Of a DNA stretch of 48,215 bases, positions 35,211-43,555 are shown one piece after another; positions within the stretch are counted from its first letter, which is position 1, and the number at the start of each line of letters is the position of its first letter. The stretch is taken from IMG/VR virus record IMGVR_UViG_3300017967_002895, positions 1 through 48,215 of that record, one strand, 5' to 3'. The notes beneath the pieces were generated by a model, which was not told where the DNA came from, made no database searches, and worked only from the letters and a program-made list of their open reading frames with translations. Made by a program: the position numbers and the translations under genes. This stretch comes from a virus.

Positions 35211-36078
35211 TGTTAGTTTAAGTAATAAAAGTTATGAAATGCACAATATCAGTACTGATGTATTACATCAAGTAGACGAGGCATTATATCCGTATGATCC
35301 GACTTGGAAACGTGTTGGTGTAAATGTTAGTGGCGGCGCAGATAGTGCTGTTGGCACAGCGATACTAGCAGAGTTAATTGAAAAACATGGAAACAACACA
35401 GCAATCTATTTTTTAACAAACGTAAGAGTTTGGAATAATAGACCTTGGGCAGCACCTATTAGTGTAGAAGTATATAATAAAATACGTGAAATGTTCCCAA
35501 ATGTTTGTATGGAACGTATTCAGAATTTTATTCCACCAGAGTTAGAAGAAGGCGCTATTGGTATTATAGAGAAACTAGGGACAACCGGTGATAGGCAATG
35601 TACACAGAGTTTCAATAGTTTTGCTGTTCACACATATAAGTTAGATGCTGTATATAATTTTATTACAAATAATCCAGCACCTGATGTGGTAAATCATACC
35701 AAAGGTCCATGGGATAGAGTATGGAATGAAGAAAGATTATCAACTACCAGCGTATGTCCACAATATATTGAAAAAGATGATACAGCCTTCAGAGATCCAG
35801 TACTGGTTCATCCTTGGAAACTTATTACCAAAGACTTTATTATGGCACAATATTATAGACGTGGTTGGGAAGATTTACTTAACACTACTCGTAGTTGTGA
35901 AGGTGATAAAGTTATATTCCCAGATGATTTTGTGGATCACACCAAATATGTACATGGCGAAACACCACTACCCACGTGCGATCAGTTATCAGATGATCCT
36001 AATAGAGGCTGTTATTGGTGTGCCGAACGTGAATGGGCAAAAGCAACAGCAAAGGAAAAGTTAGGTGAAACCAACTAA
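35200..36078 (+). CDS. PP-loop ATP-pyrophosphatase, QueC-like
   Basis: A 292-aa protein with V-S44-G-G-A-D-S49, the PP-loop that binds ATP and releases pyrophosphate in N-type ATP-pyrophosphatases (QueC, TilS, GuaA, NAD synthetase). Near the C-terminus R-S-C-E and G-C-Y-W-C-A-E-R-E-W resemble the Zn-binding end of QueC. The family adenylates a carboxyl or carbonyl for amide, nitrile or thio chemistry. It lies between two twitch-type rSAM genes with overlaps on both sides. A second member is at 40316, sharing N-P-x-x-D-V-V. No other queuosine genes are visible, so a role in deazaguanine synthesis is not supported. Confidence 0.8.
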   Translation: MAFDVSLSNKSYEMHNISTDVLHQVDEALYPYDPTWKRVGVNVSGGADSAVGTAILAELIEKHGNNTAIYFLTNVRVWNNRPWAAPISVEVYNKIREMFPNVCMERIQNFIPPELEEGAIGIIEKLGTTGDRQCTQSFNSFAVHTYKLDAVYNFITNNPAPDVVNHTKGPWDRVWNEERLSTTSVCPQYIEKDDTAFRDPVLVHPWKLITKDFIMAQYYRRGWEDLLNTTRSCEGDKVIFPDDFVDHTKYVHGETPLPTCDQLSDDPNRGCYWCAEREWAKATAKEKLGETN

Positions 36079-37516
36079 AGATAATACTTTTTGCTGGTTT
36101 CCATTTTCATTACTGGCGTTAAAGACTTGGCATTACAAGTATGGCATTACGAATGCTGCGCCGTGCTGTAATTCGATACGTCCTGATATGCCTGATCCGT
36201 TAAATAACCACATAGAACTGATATCTAATCCTGATACTATTACCGCAGAAGAAATATTTCATGGCAAGACGATGAATGAAATAAGAGAGTATGCGTTAAC
36301 TAACAGAAGACATCCTTCATGTGCTACGTGTTGGAAGATGGAAGAAAACGGAAATGGAGATGATGTTTATAGTTATAGATTAGACAGCATGCCTCCTGGC
36401 TTATTAAAAATAACAGACGAAGACGAATTAGATGATCTTATAGAAAATCCAAAATTAAGTTCTATTGATTTTGCGTTTGGTGAAAACTGTAATTTGAGAT
36501 GTCGTATGTGTCAACCAGGTTTAAGTAATAAACTTAGATTAGACTATCAATATTTTGCCGATAACAATGTGGACACAAGTGGTATTCAAGGATTTGATTG
36601 GCAGAAACGCAGAGATACTATCATAAAAGAAAATTCTCTTACTGAATTATCGTTAGAAGAACAAAAGAGAACGGATCAAGAATTATACATAGGTGGCGAA
36701 TACCAAGTATACAACTGGAAAGACGGAAAACAGTGGGAAAATATATTAGACAATATACATAATTTAAAACATATAAAAGCAACTGGTGGTGAAACTCTTA
36801 TGAGTAAACCTTTTATACAGTTTTTAGATACGGCTATTGAAACTGGAGCCTCAAAAAATATTATGTTAGAGTTCCATACTAATGCTACTAAGTTTTCAAA
36901 TGAAAATATAGAAAAGTTAAAAAAGTTTGACGGTCTTGTATTAAATTGTAGTATCGATGGATATGGGAAAAATTATGAATATATAAGATACCCTATGAAA
37001 TTTTCAGTATTAGAAAAGAGTTTAAGAAATATTTTAGAATCTGTCAAAGATATTAATTATAAAAGAACACCATATGGATTCATAAAAAACTTTAGTTTCA
37101 ATGTCGTTCTTAGTGTGCTAAATGCACATTACTTAGAGGATTTAGTAGAGTTTCATTATAGTTTACATAAAGAGTATGGTAGAAAATCAAATGAATTTGC
37201 TGTATTCTTTTTAGACTTGCTTTGGCCCGAAGAAAAATACATAAATGTTAAGTTTTTACCTAAACATATAAAGTTAGACTTGATAGAAAAATTTAAAAAT
37301 ATCAAAGAAAATTATAGTCATAATAATGATTATTATCATACTAATATGACAAGTGGTATTTCTTTCTTAGAAGCAAACTTAGATTTAGAAATAACAGAAC
37401 AACATAGATTGAATATGCTAAAAGAAATAAAAGTGTTTGACATGAGTAGAAATCAATGTTATAATGATTACATTCATCCGGACATAATAGAATTTTTGGA
37501 GACTCCAATAAAATGA
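36065..37516 (+). CDS. Twitch-type radical SAM protein (GTG start)
   Basis: A 483-aa protein. The start appears to be GTG at 36065, 14 nt inside the PP-loop gene, behind AAAGGA; the conserved N-terminus begins at once, so no later ATG fits. Auxiliary cysteines: F-C10-W-F-P-F, C34-C35, C86-x-x-C89. Core: C142-N-L-R-C146-R-M-C149 and A-T-G-G-E-T (239-244). Then S-I-D-G and Y-I-R-Y-P. It shares the K-x-W-x-x-x-(K/Y) insert with the minus-strand gene at 31131. The substrate is unknown. Confidence 0.88.
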   Translation: MKPTKDNTFCWFPFSLLALKTWHYKYGITNAAPCCNSIRPDMPDPLNNHIELISNPDTITAEEIFHGKTMNEIREYALTNRRHPSCATCWKMEENGNGDDVYSYRLDSMPPGLLKITDEDELDDLIENPKLSSIDFAFGENCNLRCRMCQPGLSNKLRLDYQYFADNNVDTSGIQGFDWQKRRDTIIKENSLTELSLEEQKRTDQELYIGGEYQVYNWKDGKQWENILDNIHNLKHIKATGGETLMSKPFIQFLDTAIETGASKNIMLEFHTNATKFSNENIEKLKKFDGLVLNCSIDGYGKNYEYIRYPMKFSVLEKSLRNILESVKDINYKRTPYGFIKNFSFNVVLSVLNAHYLEDLVEFHYSLHKEYGRKSNEFAVFFLDLLWPEEKYINVKFLPKHIKLDLIEKFKNIKENYSHNNDYYHTNMTSGISFLEANLDLEITEQHRLNMLKEIKVFDMSRNQCYNDYIHPDIIEFLETPIK

Positions 37517-38727
37517 AAGATTTAGAATACACTGATTTTACAGCAATCAATTTGCTGGATGGTGACAATCTTACTGTAACGTGGGATGTGGGTAGACGTT
37601 GTAACTATGACTGTACATATTGTCCACCACATAGACACGATAACTTTTCACCACATGCTAATTTAGAAACTTTAAAAAAGACTGGCAGATTTATTTTTGA
37701 TTACGCAAATTTAATGATGCCTTATAAAAAAAATAAAGGTATAAACATCAATTTTACTGGTGGTGAACCTACAAACAATCCAAACTTTTTAGAGTTTGGC
37801 GAATGGCTACAGCAAACATGGCGTGAAAATTATAAAGATGATTATAGACTAAACTTGACTATTACTAGTAACGGTGCTTTCGGTAAAAAGATGGCAGACA
37901 GTGTTTGCGAAAACTATGGCTTTATGACTATCAGTTACCATGCGGAAGCACATTCAAGTTTAAAAAAACAAGTTGTTAATAACATTTACTATCTAACTGA
38001 AAAAGGATTCCCAATCAAAATTAATGTTATGTTCCATGCTGAATATTGGGATGAATGTAAAGAATTATGTATGCGTTTCGAACGTGATGGTATCGGTTAC
38101 GTTCCGCGTATGATTGGTGAACACGAAGATAGTAAAAATAGTTATGCCCATAAATATACTGAAGAACAATTACAGTGGATGAAAGATTATTGGGCAGATA
38201 AAAATGCAGCACTTAATAAAGATAAAACTACGGAAGAAGCAGAAGCAGAAGTAGGACACGAAGCTGGTGCTGTACAAGTCGAAAAAACAGAAGAAAAGAA
38301 ATTTGCTAGACAGTTGGGTAGACCGTGTTGTGGTAGTCGCACAATGGAAACTTGCGGTACAGATGGTTGCTGGAGTAAAAGCACATTTTTAGAGTTTGCT
38401 AAGTTTCGAAACTGGCAATGTAGTGTCAACTGGTTCTTTTTACATATTGAACAACAAACAGATACTATCTGGCATCACCAAACTTGTCAAGCACGTTTTG
38501 ATGGTACACGTGGTCCAATTGGATCTATTTCAGAATGCGATAAGATTATAGAAGAGTTCCGTACTAATATAGAAAATAAAACAATGCCTATTATAACATG
38601 CCCTCTAGGTCCTGGAAAGCATTGTGGATGCGGTATGTGTACACCTAAGAGTATTGAACGTGATGAACTAATGAGTATTTTACCTCAACACATTGAAGAC
38701 ATGAGTATATTTGAGAACACAAAATGA
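37513..38727 (+). CDS. Radical SAM protein, G-R-R-C-N-Y group
   Basis: A 404-aa rSAM enzyme: T-W-D-V-G-R-R-C30-N-Y-D-C34-T-Y-C37, with I-N-F-T-G-G-E-P-T (about 74-82). The C-terminal half is unusually Cys-rich: P-C-C-G-S-R, C-G-T-D-G-C-W, W-Q-C, C, then C-P and H-C-G-C-G-M-C, enough for two auxiliary Fe-S clusters. An acidic, Glu/Ala-rich insert (about 235-262) separates the core from this region. ATGA overlaps occur at both ends. It is related to the proteins at 7703, 8700 and 40939. Confidence 0.9.
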   Translation: MKDLEYTDFTAINLLDGDNLTVTWDVGRRCNYDCTYCPPHRHDNFSPHANLETLKKTGRFIFDYANLMMPYKKNKGININFTGGEPTNNPNFLEFGEWLQQTWRENYKDDYRLNLTITSNGAFGKKMADSVCENYGFMTISYHAEAHSSLKKQVVNNIYYLTEKGFPIKINVMFHAEYWDECKELCMRFERDGIGYVPRMIGEHEDSKNSYAHKYTEEQLQWMKDYWADKNAALNKDKTTEEAEAEVGHEAGAVQVEKTEEKKFARQLGRPCCGSRTMETCGTDGCWSKSTFLEFAKFRNWQCSVNWFFLHIEQQTDTIWHHQTCQARFDGTRGPIGSISECDKIIEEFRTNIENKTMPIITCPLGPGKHCGCGMCTPKSIERDELMSILPQHIEDMSIFENTK

Positions 38728-39353
38728 ATGTAAATGAATTAATTGAAGCAAGCAAAAACGCTGAACATTGCCAACGTAACTGGGATCATACACAATCGGT
38801 TCCAGAAGAACATGTACATGCGCTAATTGATATAGCAATAAACATGCCTACTAAATCTAATGATGAATTTTACAGATTAGTAGTATCAACCGATAGAGAT
38901 TTAAATCGTAAATTTTATGAATTGGCAGAAGATCCAGATAATCAACAAACTGTAGGTAGAAACGCACAAGTTGATGCACCTGTGGTGTTTACTTGGTTTG
39001 AACTTAAAAAAGAAGGCATTGGAGATTGGAAAAACACTCAAGGATTTTTTGATCCATGGTTATTAAATGCCAGAACTGCTATGGGAATTAGCAGTGGCGC
39101 TGTAGCATTTGCAGCGAATGCTTTAGGATACCGTACCGGATACAATCAATGTTTTGATTCAAAAGATATTGCTGAATTAGTAACAGAAGTTACAGGCGAA
39201 ACAGATATTGAATTTTTTTCAAAACCACACTATCAATTGGGTATAGGTTTTCCTAATAAAGAACATACGTGGAATACTGTACTAAATGATGATGGTACTG
39301 TTTTTAGAAATATAGTTTCTCATAGTAAATCTATAAAAACATATGTAATATAA
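38724..39353 (+). CDS. Nitroreductase-like flavoprotein
   Basis: A 209-aa protein resembling the FMN-dependent nitroreductase family: N-terminal helix, P-T-K-S-N-D-E-F-Y-R-L-V-V (the family uses P-S-x-x-N-x-x-P-W), a central D-P-W-x-x-N-A-R-T-A-M-G-I-S-S-G helix start, A-L-G-Y-R-T-G and a Y-Q-L-G-I-G-F-P strand. Such enzymes reduce or dehydrogenate substrates with FMN, and some act in azoline oxidation or lipid/sugar redox steps. It overlaps the preceding rSAM stop (ATGA), so it could complete or prepare a redox step of the same pathway. A degraded active site is possible. Confidence 0.65.
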   Translation: MNVNELIEASKNAEHCQRNWDHTQSVPEEHVHALIDIAINMPTKSNDEFYRLVVSTDRDLNRKFYELAEDPDNQQTVGRNAQVDAPVVFTWFELKKEGIGDWKNTQGFFDPWLLNARTAMGISSGAVAFAANALGYRTGYNQCFDSKDIAELVTEVTGETDIEFFSKPHYQLGIGFPNKEHTWNTVLNDDGTVFRNIVSHSKSIKTYVI

Positions 39354-39365
39354 AGAGAATACATA

Positions 39366-40319
39366 ATGTGGGATATGAAAACAATAGAATGGTTAGATAT
39401 AGAACTAACAAGTTTTTGTAACATCCAATGTAAAGGATGTTTTAGAGTTATATCTAAACATGCTGATAAAATATTAAACAAAGAATATATTACAATTGAT
39501 ACAATACGTGAACGATTTCAAAAAGATATGTTTCCAAGTATTAAGATTATAAATTTTTGTGGCAGTGTAGACGAACCCACATCGCACCCACAATTCTTTG
39601 ATATCATAAGACACTTTGCTGATTGGGGTGCGCATATTAACATTGCTACTAATGGCAGTTTGCGTCACCCACAATGGTGGACAGACTTAGCAGGACTACT
39701 ACCAGAGAGCCACGCAGTTACCTGGGGAATCGATGGAAGTGATGAACTAAGTGAAGTTTATAGAGAAGGCAGTAGCTTTAAAAAAGTAGAACAAAACTAT
39801 AAAGCATTTAACGCAGCAGGTGGTCGAAGTAATTGGCAGTTCATTGTTTTTGAACATAACGAACATCAGATGGAAGAAGCAAAACAAAAAGCATCTGACG
39901 AAGGGTTTAAAAATTTTAAAACTATTATTAGTCATCGTAAAGACACTAAAGGTGTGAAAGCGGCAAAGACTGAAGACATAGATAACGCAGTAGAGATACC
40001 ATATGTGAGTTGTAAATATGGAAATCAAAAGCGTATCTTTATTAATCATACTGGTAACGTAATACCTTGTTGTCATTTAAATAGTAAAATGATGGAATAT
40101 AATGTAACAGGTATTCACAAAGATGAATTTGAAACACTACTAGAAGAAAACGATTATAAAAATACGATAAATTTAGAAAACGCAAGTATTGAAGATGCCA
40201 TAAACAGTAAAGTGTGGAAGGGCATTATTGATAGTTGGGATGGGGATAATCCTGTTCCTCGCTGTATGCAAGTATGTAAGCAAATGAAGCGTGATACATT
40301 TATAAAAGAAGAATTATGA
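39366..40319 (+). CDS. Radical SAM protein, H-N-E-H group
   Basis: A 317-aa rSAM enzyme: T-S-F-C18-N-I-Q-C22-K-G-C25, F-C-G-S-V-D-E-P in place of GGEP, and F-E-H-N-E-H-Q-M-E-E-A. The C-terminal part has P-C-C-H and C-M-Q-V-C. It is the third and shortest member of the group at 25812 and 28253. It is separated from the nitroreductase gene by 12 nt, with AGAGAAT before the ATG. It overlaps the PP-loop gene (ATGA), placing an H-N-E-H rSAM directly before a QueC-like ATPase. Confidence 0.88.
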   Translation: MWDMKTIEWLDIELTSFCNIQCKGCFRVISKHADKILNKEYITIDTIRERFQKDMFPSIKIINFCGSVDEPTSHPQFFDIIRHFADWGAHINIATNGSLRHPQWWTDLAGLLPESHAVTWGIDGSDELSEVYREGSSFKKVEQNYKAFNAAGGRSNWQFIVFEHNEHQMEEAKQKASDEGFKNFKTIISHRKDTKGVKAAKTEDIDNAVEIPYVSCKYGNQKRIFINHTGNVIPCCHLNSKMMEYNVTGIHKDEFETLLEENDYKNTINLENASIEDAINSKVWKGIIDSWDGDNPVPRCMQVCKQMKRDTFIKEEL

Positions 40320-40942
40320 TTATAGAAACACCGAATGAACCTATAGGAGTATCAGTCAGTGGAGGTGCAGATAGCGCACTTCTATTGTACTTACTGATGT
40401 CTGTACATAAAAATAAAATGTACATATGTACAGTAGCAGCAGCAGATAAATTTGAACGTAATGCAAAAAGAACTCCTTCTATCATAGAGTACTGTAGCAA
40501 TGCTACTGGATTTACAAACTATGACCATAGATTAAGACATATACCACATCAGACATTAGAAAACTTGAACGAGGATCTTAGTTCATTATTAGATAGTAAT
40601 ACTATAAGTTGTTTTTATAATGGTGCTACAGCTAATCCGCCGGCAGATGTCGTTGAGAGTTTCATTAGTAAAGATGGTCCAGTAGATGATAGAACACCAG
40701 ACGGTAATCGCCCTGAAATTCTGTTTGATGGTAAAGTTAGATTACCATTTGCTAATATAGATAAACGTGGTATTGCTAATTTATATAGAAAACATAACTT
40801 ATTAGATTTGTTTGAGTTAACTAGTAGTTGTGAATGGATGGATGACACGATGAAACATCTACCAGACATTGATCCTACAGTAGAACAGTGTGGTTATTGT
40901 TGGTGGTGTGAAGAAAGACAATGGGGATTTGGACGACTATGA
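40316..40942 (+). CDS. PP-loop ATP-pyrophosphatase, QueC-like (short)
   Basis: A 208-aa protein with V-S15-G-G-A-D-S20 (PP-loop), N-P-P-A-D-V-V in the middle, S-S-C-E and a C-terminal C-G-Y-C-W-W-C-E-E-R-Q-W-G-F resembling the Zn site of QueC (C-G-x-C-x-x-C-x-x-R). It is a shorter paralogue of the protein at 35200. It would activate a carboxyl or similar group as an adenylate. The start overlaps the rSAM gene before it and the stop overlaps the rSAM gene after it (both ATGA), tying it to rSAM chemistry. Confidence 0.8.
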   Translation: MIIETPNEPIGVSVSGGADSALLLYLLMSVHKNKMYICTVAAADKFERNAKRTPSIIEYCSNATGFTNYDHRLRHIPHQTLENLNEDLSSLLDSNTISCFYNGATANPPADVVESFISKDGPVDDRTPDGNRPEILFDGKVRLPFANIDKRGIANLYRKHNLLDLFELTSSCEWMDDTMKHLPDIDPTVEQCGYCWWCEERQWGFGRL

Positions 40943-42051
40943 GTGAAGACTTAAAATGGAGTGAGTATGACTTTACTAAAATACCTTTTGATGATTTAGT
41001 ACAAGTAGGACAGCGTACATTACTTTACCGTGACTTATTTACAGTGTCATGGTTACTTGGACGCTTCTGTAACTATAGATGTAGTTATTGCTGGCCCTAT
41101 GCCAGAAGTGACAGAAAAGATCACAGACCAACAGAGTTGTGTCTAGCAACAGTAGATGAAATAAAGAGGCAAGCACGTGATAATGGATTTAATAGTTTTC
41201 ACTTTAGTCTTAGTGGGGGCGAGCCTACCTTCCACCCTGGATACTTGGACATACTGGGCCATTTGGCTGATGATGTTCCTAATACTAACTATACTAGTAT
41301 ACATATGACTAGTAATTGTTCTCGCCCACTTAAGTGGTTTGAGGATTATGTGGAAAGAGCGAAACCTTTTCATAGAGCAAGTATTACAGCAAGTTTACAT
41401 ACAGAGCATTTAGACACGAAGGAGAAGATGCAGGAATTCGCAGACAAATTAATCCTGTGTCAGGAACACGATGTACAGATTACAATCAACATGGTCATGG
41501 TTCCCGAGTGGTTTGAAAAAGATTGGGAAAATGCTCTTTTCTTCCACGAGCAAGGAATCAACGTTACCCTCAAACCCCAAAGTGACCCAACAGCGTCAAA
41601 AGTTGTTGAAGGATATACAGAAGAACAAATGAAGCGTTTGTGGAATGGTATGCCTCAAATGGCTTATACTGAAGTAAAAAGAAAATGGGAGGGTAGACCG
41701 AAGCCTACATTTGAAATGCCACAGTACGCTATTGGTGAAAATGATAAAAGCGTTCCATGGCATATGCAGGTAGAGTTCACTGATTCAAAAGGTAAGAAGT
41801 GGTATATGGACCAAGCAGAACGTTTCAATGCTTTTAACTTTAATAATTTTGAAGGATGGAGTTGTAACAGTGGATATCAAGGAATTATTATACGTGAACC
41901 TGACGGATCCATCAAACGTTCATATAGTTGTGCAGATCAACCATTAGGATATATTGAGAGTGGATTTAAACTATTTGATAAACCGATGCCTTGTATTAGC
42001 AAAAGTTGTGTAAGTTCAGCCGATAGTAAAATACCAAAGAGAAAAGTCTAA
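40939..42051 (+). CDS. Radical SAM protein, G-R-x-C-N-Y group
   Basis: A 370-aa rSAM enzyme. The ATG at 40939 gives the ATGA overlap typical of this operon; an ATG at 40921 would add six residues and a longer overlap. Core: S-W-L-L-G-R-F-C44-N-Y-R-C48-S-Y-C51 and F-S-L-S-G-G-E-P-T-F-H-P. The C-terminal region has G-W-S-C, a second Cys after E-P-D-G-S, and C-I-S-K-S-C, an SPASM-like set shared with the protein at 7703. It ends in a 4-nt convergent overlap with the oxygenase gene. It closes the rSAM island. Confidence 0.9.
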   Translation: MSEDLKWSEYDFTKIPFDDLVQVGQRTLLYRDLFTVSWLLGRFCNYRCSYCWPYARSDRKDHRPTELCLATVDEIKRQARDNGFNSFHFSLSGGEPTFHPGYLDILGHLADDVPNTNYTSIHMTSNCSRPLKWFEDYVERAKPFHRASITASLHTEHLDTKEKMQEFADKLILCQEHDVQITINMVMVPEWFEKDWENALFFHEQGINVTLKPQSDPTASKVVEGYTEEQMKRLWNGMPQMAYTEVKRKWEGRPKPTFEMPQYAIGENDKSVPWHMQVEFTDSKGKKWYMDQAERFNAFNFNNFEGWSCNSGYQGIIIREPDGSIKRSYSCADQPLGYIESGFKLFDKPMPCISKSCVSSADSKIPKRKV

Positions 42052-42677
42052 TTTTGTTTTAAGTTTCTCAAAACAGCGTTTACCGAATCTTTATTACATT
42101 TTATGTTAAAAACAATCCAGTAACTATTATCAAAACTAGCATTAAAAAGGGTATGTACTTTAGTTGTATTAAGAAAGTACATACGTCCCTGTTCCCAATG
42201 CATTGCGTTTTCTTCTAAGTTGAAGAAAACATTTGGTGGGTTACAATTGTGTAATGGAACAATTAATCTAAAAGTATTGATATCATAATGATATGTGTCA
42301 CGGTGTGGTGGGAAAAAACCTCCCGGGCCTAATCTGATTACATGTGAACGAAACATGTAATTTTTCCATGGTTCAATAATTTGTTGAAGTTCTTTATATT
42401 GTTCGTAAACTGGTGTGACTACATCAAAGTCTGTTTCAGCATGACTAGTATTGTTTTCTATATTATATTGATGTAGGCTATCTAAATCTGGTACACCACT
42501 AAGCCCACCATCTAAACTAGTTATACTTAACCCCCAACGATTAACATCGTGTCTTGGATTATATCTAACATACTTGAAGTTGTCTTCTGACCAGCGAACA
42601 AACTTCTTTCCATCTATAGTTGGCTTTAATTCTATTTGATCACCATATGCTGTTAATGTTAAGAAGTCAAAACTCAT
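42048..42677 (-). CDS. Asp/Asn hydroxylase-like 2OG-Fe(II) oxygenase
   Basis: A 209-aa protein whose second half matches the aspartyl/asparaginyl beta-hydroxylase-like family: R-L-G-P-G-G-F-F-P-P-H125-R-D127 (iron ligands), F-R137-L-I-V-P-L and V-H175-T-L-F-N-A. These enzymes use 2-oxoglutarate, O2 and Fe(II) to hydroxylate a protein side chain or small molecule. The HxD...H triad is intact. The start overlaps the thyA stop by 4 nt, so it is co-expressed with nucleotide-synthesis genes, but it faces the rSAM island. The substrate could be a virion or host protein, or a product of the island. Confidence 0.78.
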   Translation of the reverse strand: MSFDFLTLTAYGDQIELKPTIDGKKFVRWSEDNFKYVRYNPRHDVNRWGLSITSLDGGLSGVPDLDSLHQYNIENNTSHAETDFDVVTPVYEQYKELQQIIEPWKNYMFRSHVIRLGPGGFFPPHRDTYHYDINTFRLIVPLHNCNPPNVFFNLEENAMHWEQGRMYFLNTTKVHTLFNASFDNSYWIVFNIKCNKDSVNAVLRNLKQN

Positions 42678-43555
42678 ACTGCCATATCCGCTTTGATAGT
42701 CCCATGACTGTTATAGTCTTTAATTTCAAAATCATTCATTTTGAAATCGTCAATTGATTTAATATCTGGATTGATTACCAAATTTGGATAATCATTTGGT
42801 TCTCTTTCTAATTGCTCCTTAACCGCATCTATATGGTTCATATAAATGTGAGCATCACCGATAGTGTGAAAAAACTCTCCCACTTTAAGTTCACATACTT
42901 GTGCAATCATATGTGTTAATAGTGAGTATGACGCAATGTTGAACGGCACGCCCAAGAATAAATCAGCACTACGTTGATACAGATTGCAGCTTAGTTCTCC
43001 ATTATTATTAACATAAAATTGTGAGAATGTGTGACATGGTGGTAATGCCATCTTGTCGATATCTGCTACATTCCAAGCAGAAAGAATATGTCTACGTGAT
43101 TGTGGATTGGTTTTTATATTCTCAATCAAGTTAGCTAGTTGATCTATATGCCCGCCCTCTGGCTTCTCCCAGCGTCTCCATTGCTTTCCGTACACGGGTC
43201 CTAGATGCTTTGTTAATGCTGTATTGATGTAACCTAATTCTTTACCTTGATTATCAGCATTGGCTGTCCAGATAGTTTTTTTGTCCATTATGTTACCAGA
43301 TGTTGTACCATAATGTATTTCTGCTAATCTGCGTTCATCTGTGGATCCTTCAATGAACCAAAGCAGTTCACTTAGTACAGATTTGAATGGGACTTTCTTT
43401 GTAGTTAAAAGTGGGAATCCATCTTTAAAATCAAAGTTTAGCATTGACATAAAAATAGATTTTGTGCCTACGCCAGTTCGCTCCTTGTCACGTTCTTCGC
43501 CTTTTTCCATCACTGTGTGAAGTAAGTCTAAATACATTTCTTCAGAAGTGTTCAT
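42674..43555 (-). CDS. thyA: Thymidylate synthase
   Basis: A 293-aa thymidylate synthase, normal in length. R-T-G-V-G-T (26-31), the L-P-P-C174-H nucleophile region, Y-Q-R-S-A-D-L-F-L-G-V-P-F-N-I-A-S-Y and G-D-A-H-I-Y are all present. It converts dUMP and methylene-tetrahydrofolate to dTMP and dihydrofolate for phage DNA synthesis. It is adjacent to and overlaps (ATGA) the dihydrofolate reductase gene, which regenerates tetrahydrofolate, as in T4 td/frd. No intron is visible. Confidence 0.97.
   Translation of the reverse strand: MNTSEEMYLDLLHTVMEKGEERDKERTGVGTKSIFMSMLNFDFKDGFPLLTTKKVPFKSVLSELLWFIEGSTDERRLAEIHYGTTSGNIMDKKTIWTANADNQGKELGYINTALTKHLGPVYGKQWRRWEKPEGGHIDQLANLIENIKTNPQSRRHILSAWNVADIDKMALPPCHTFSQFYVNNNGELSCNLYQRSADLFLGVPFNIASYSLLTHMIAQVCELKVGEFFHTIGDAHIYMNHIDAVKEQLEREPNDYPNLVINPDIKSIDDFKMNDFEIKDYNSHGTIKADMAV

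Noticed and set aside
35200-40942. Queuosine/7-deazaguanine DNA modification pathway
   Set aside because: Only PP-loop proteins resemble QueC; no QueD, FolE, DpdA or clear QueE is visible in the window.
7703-42051. Classical RiPP cluster with a precursor peptide
   Set aside because: No short Cys/Gly-rich precursor ORF or leader-binding RRE-like protein was recognised; kept only as an open possibility.
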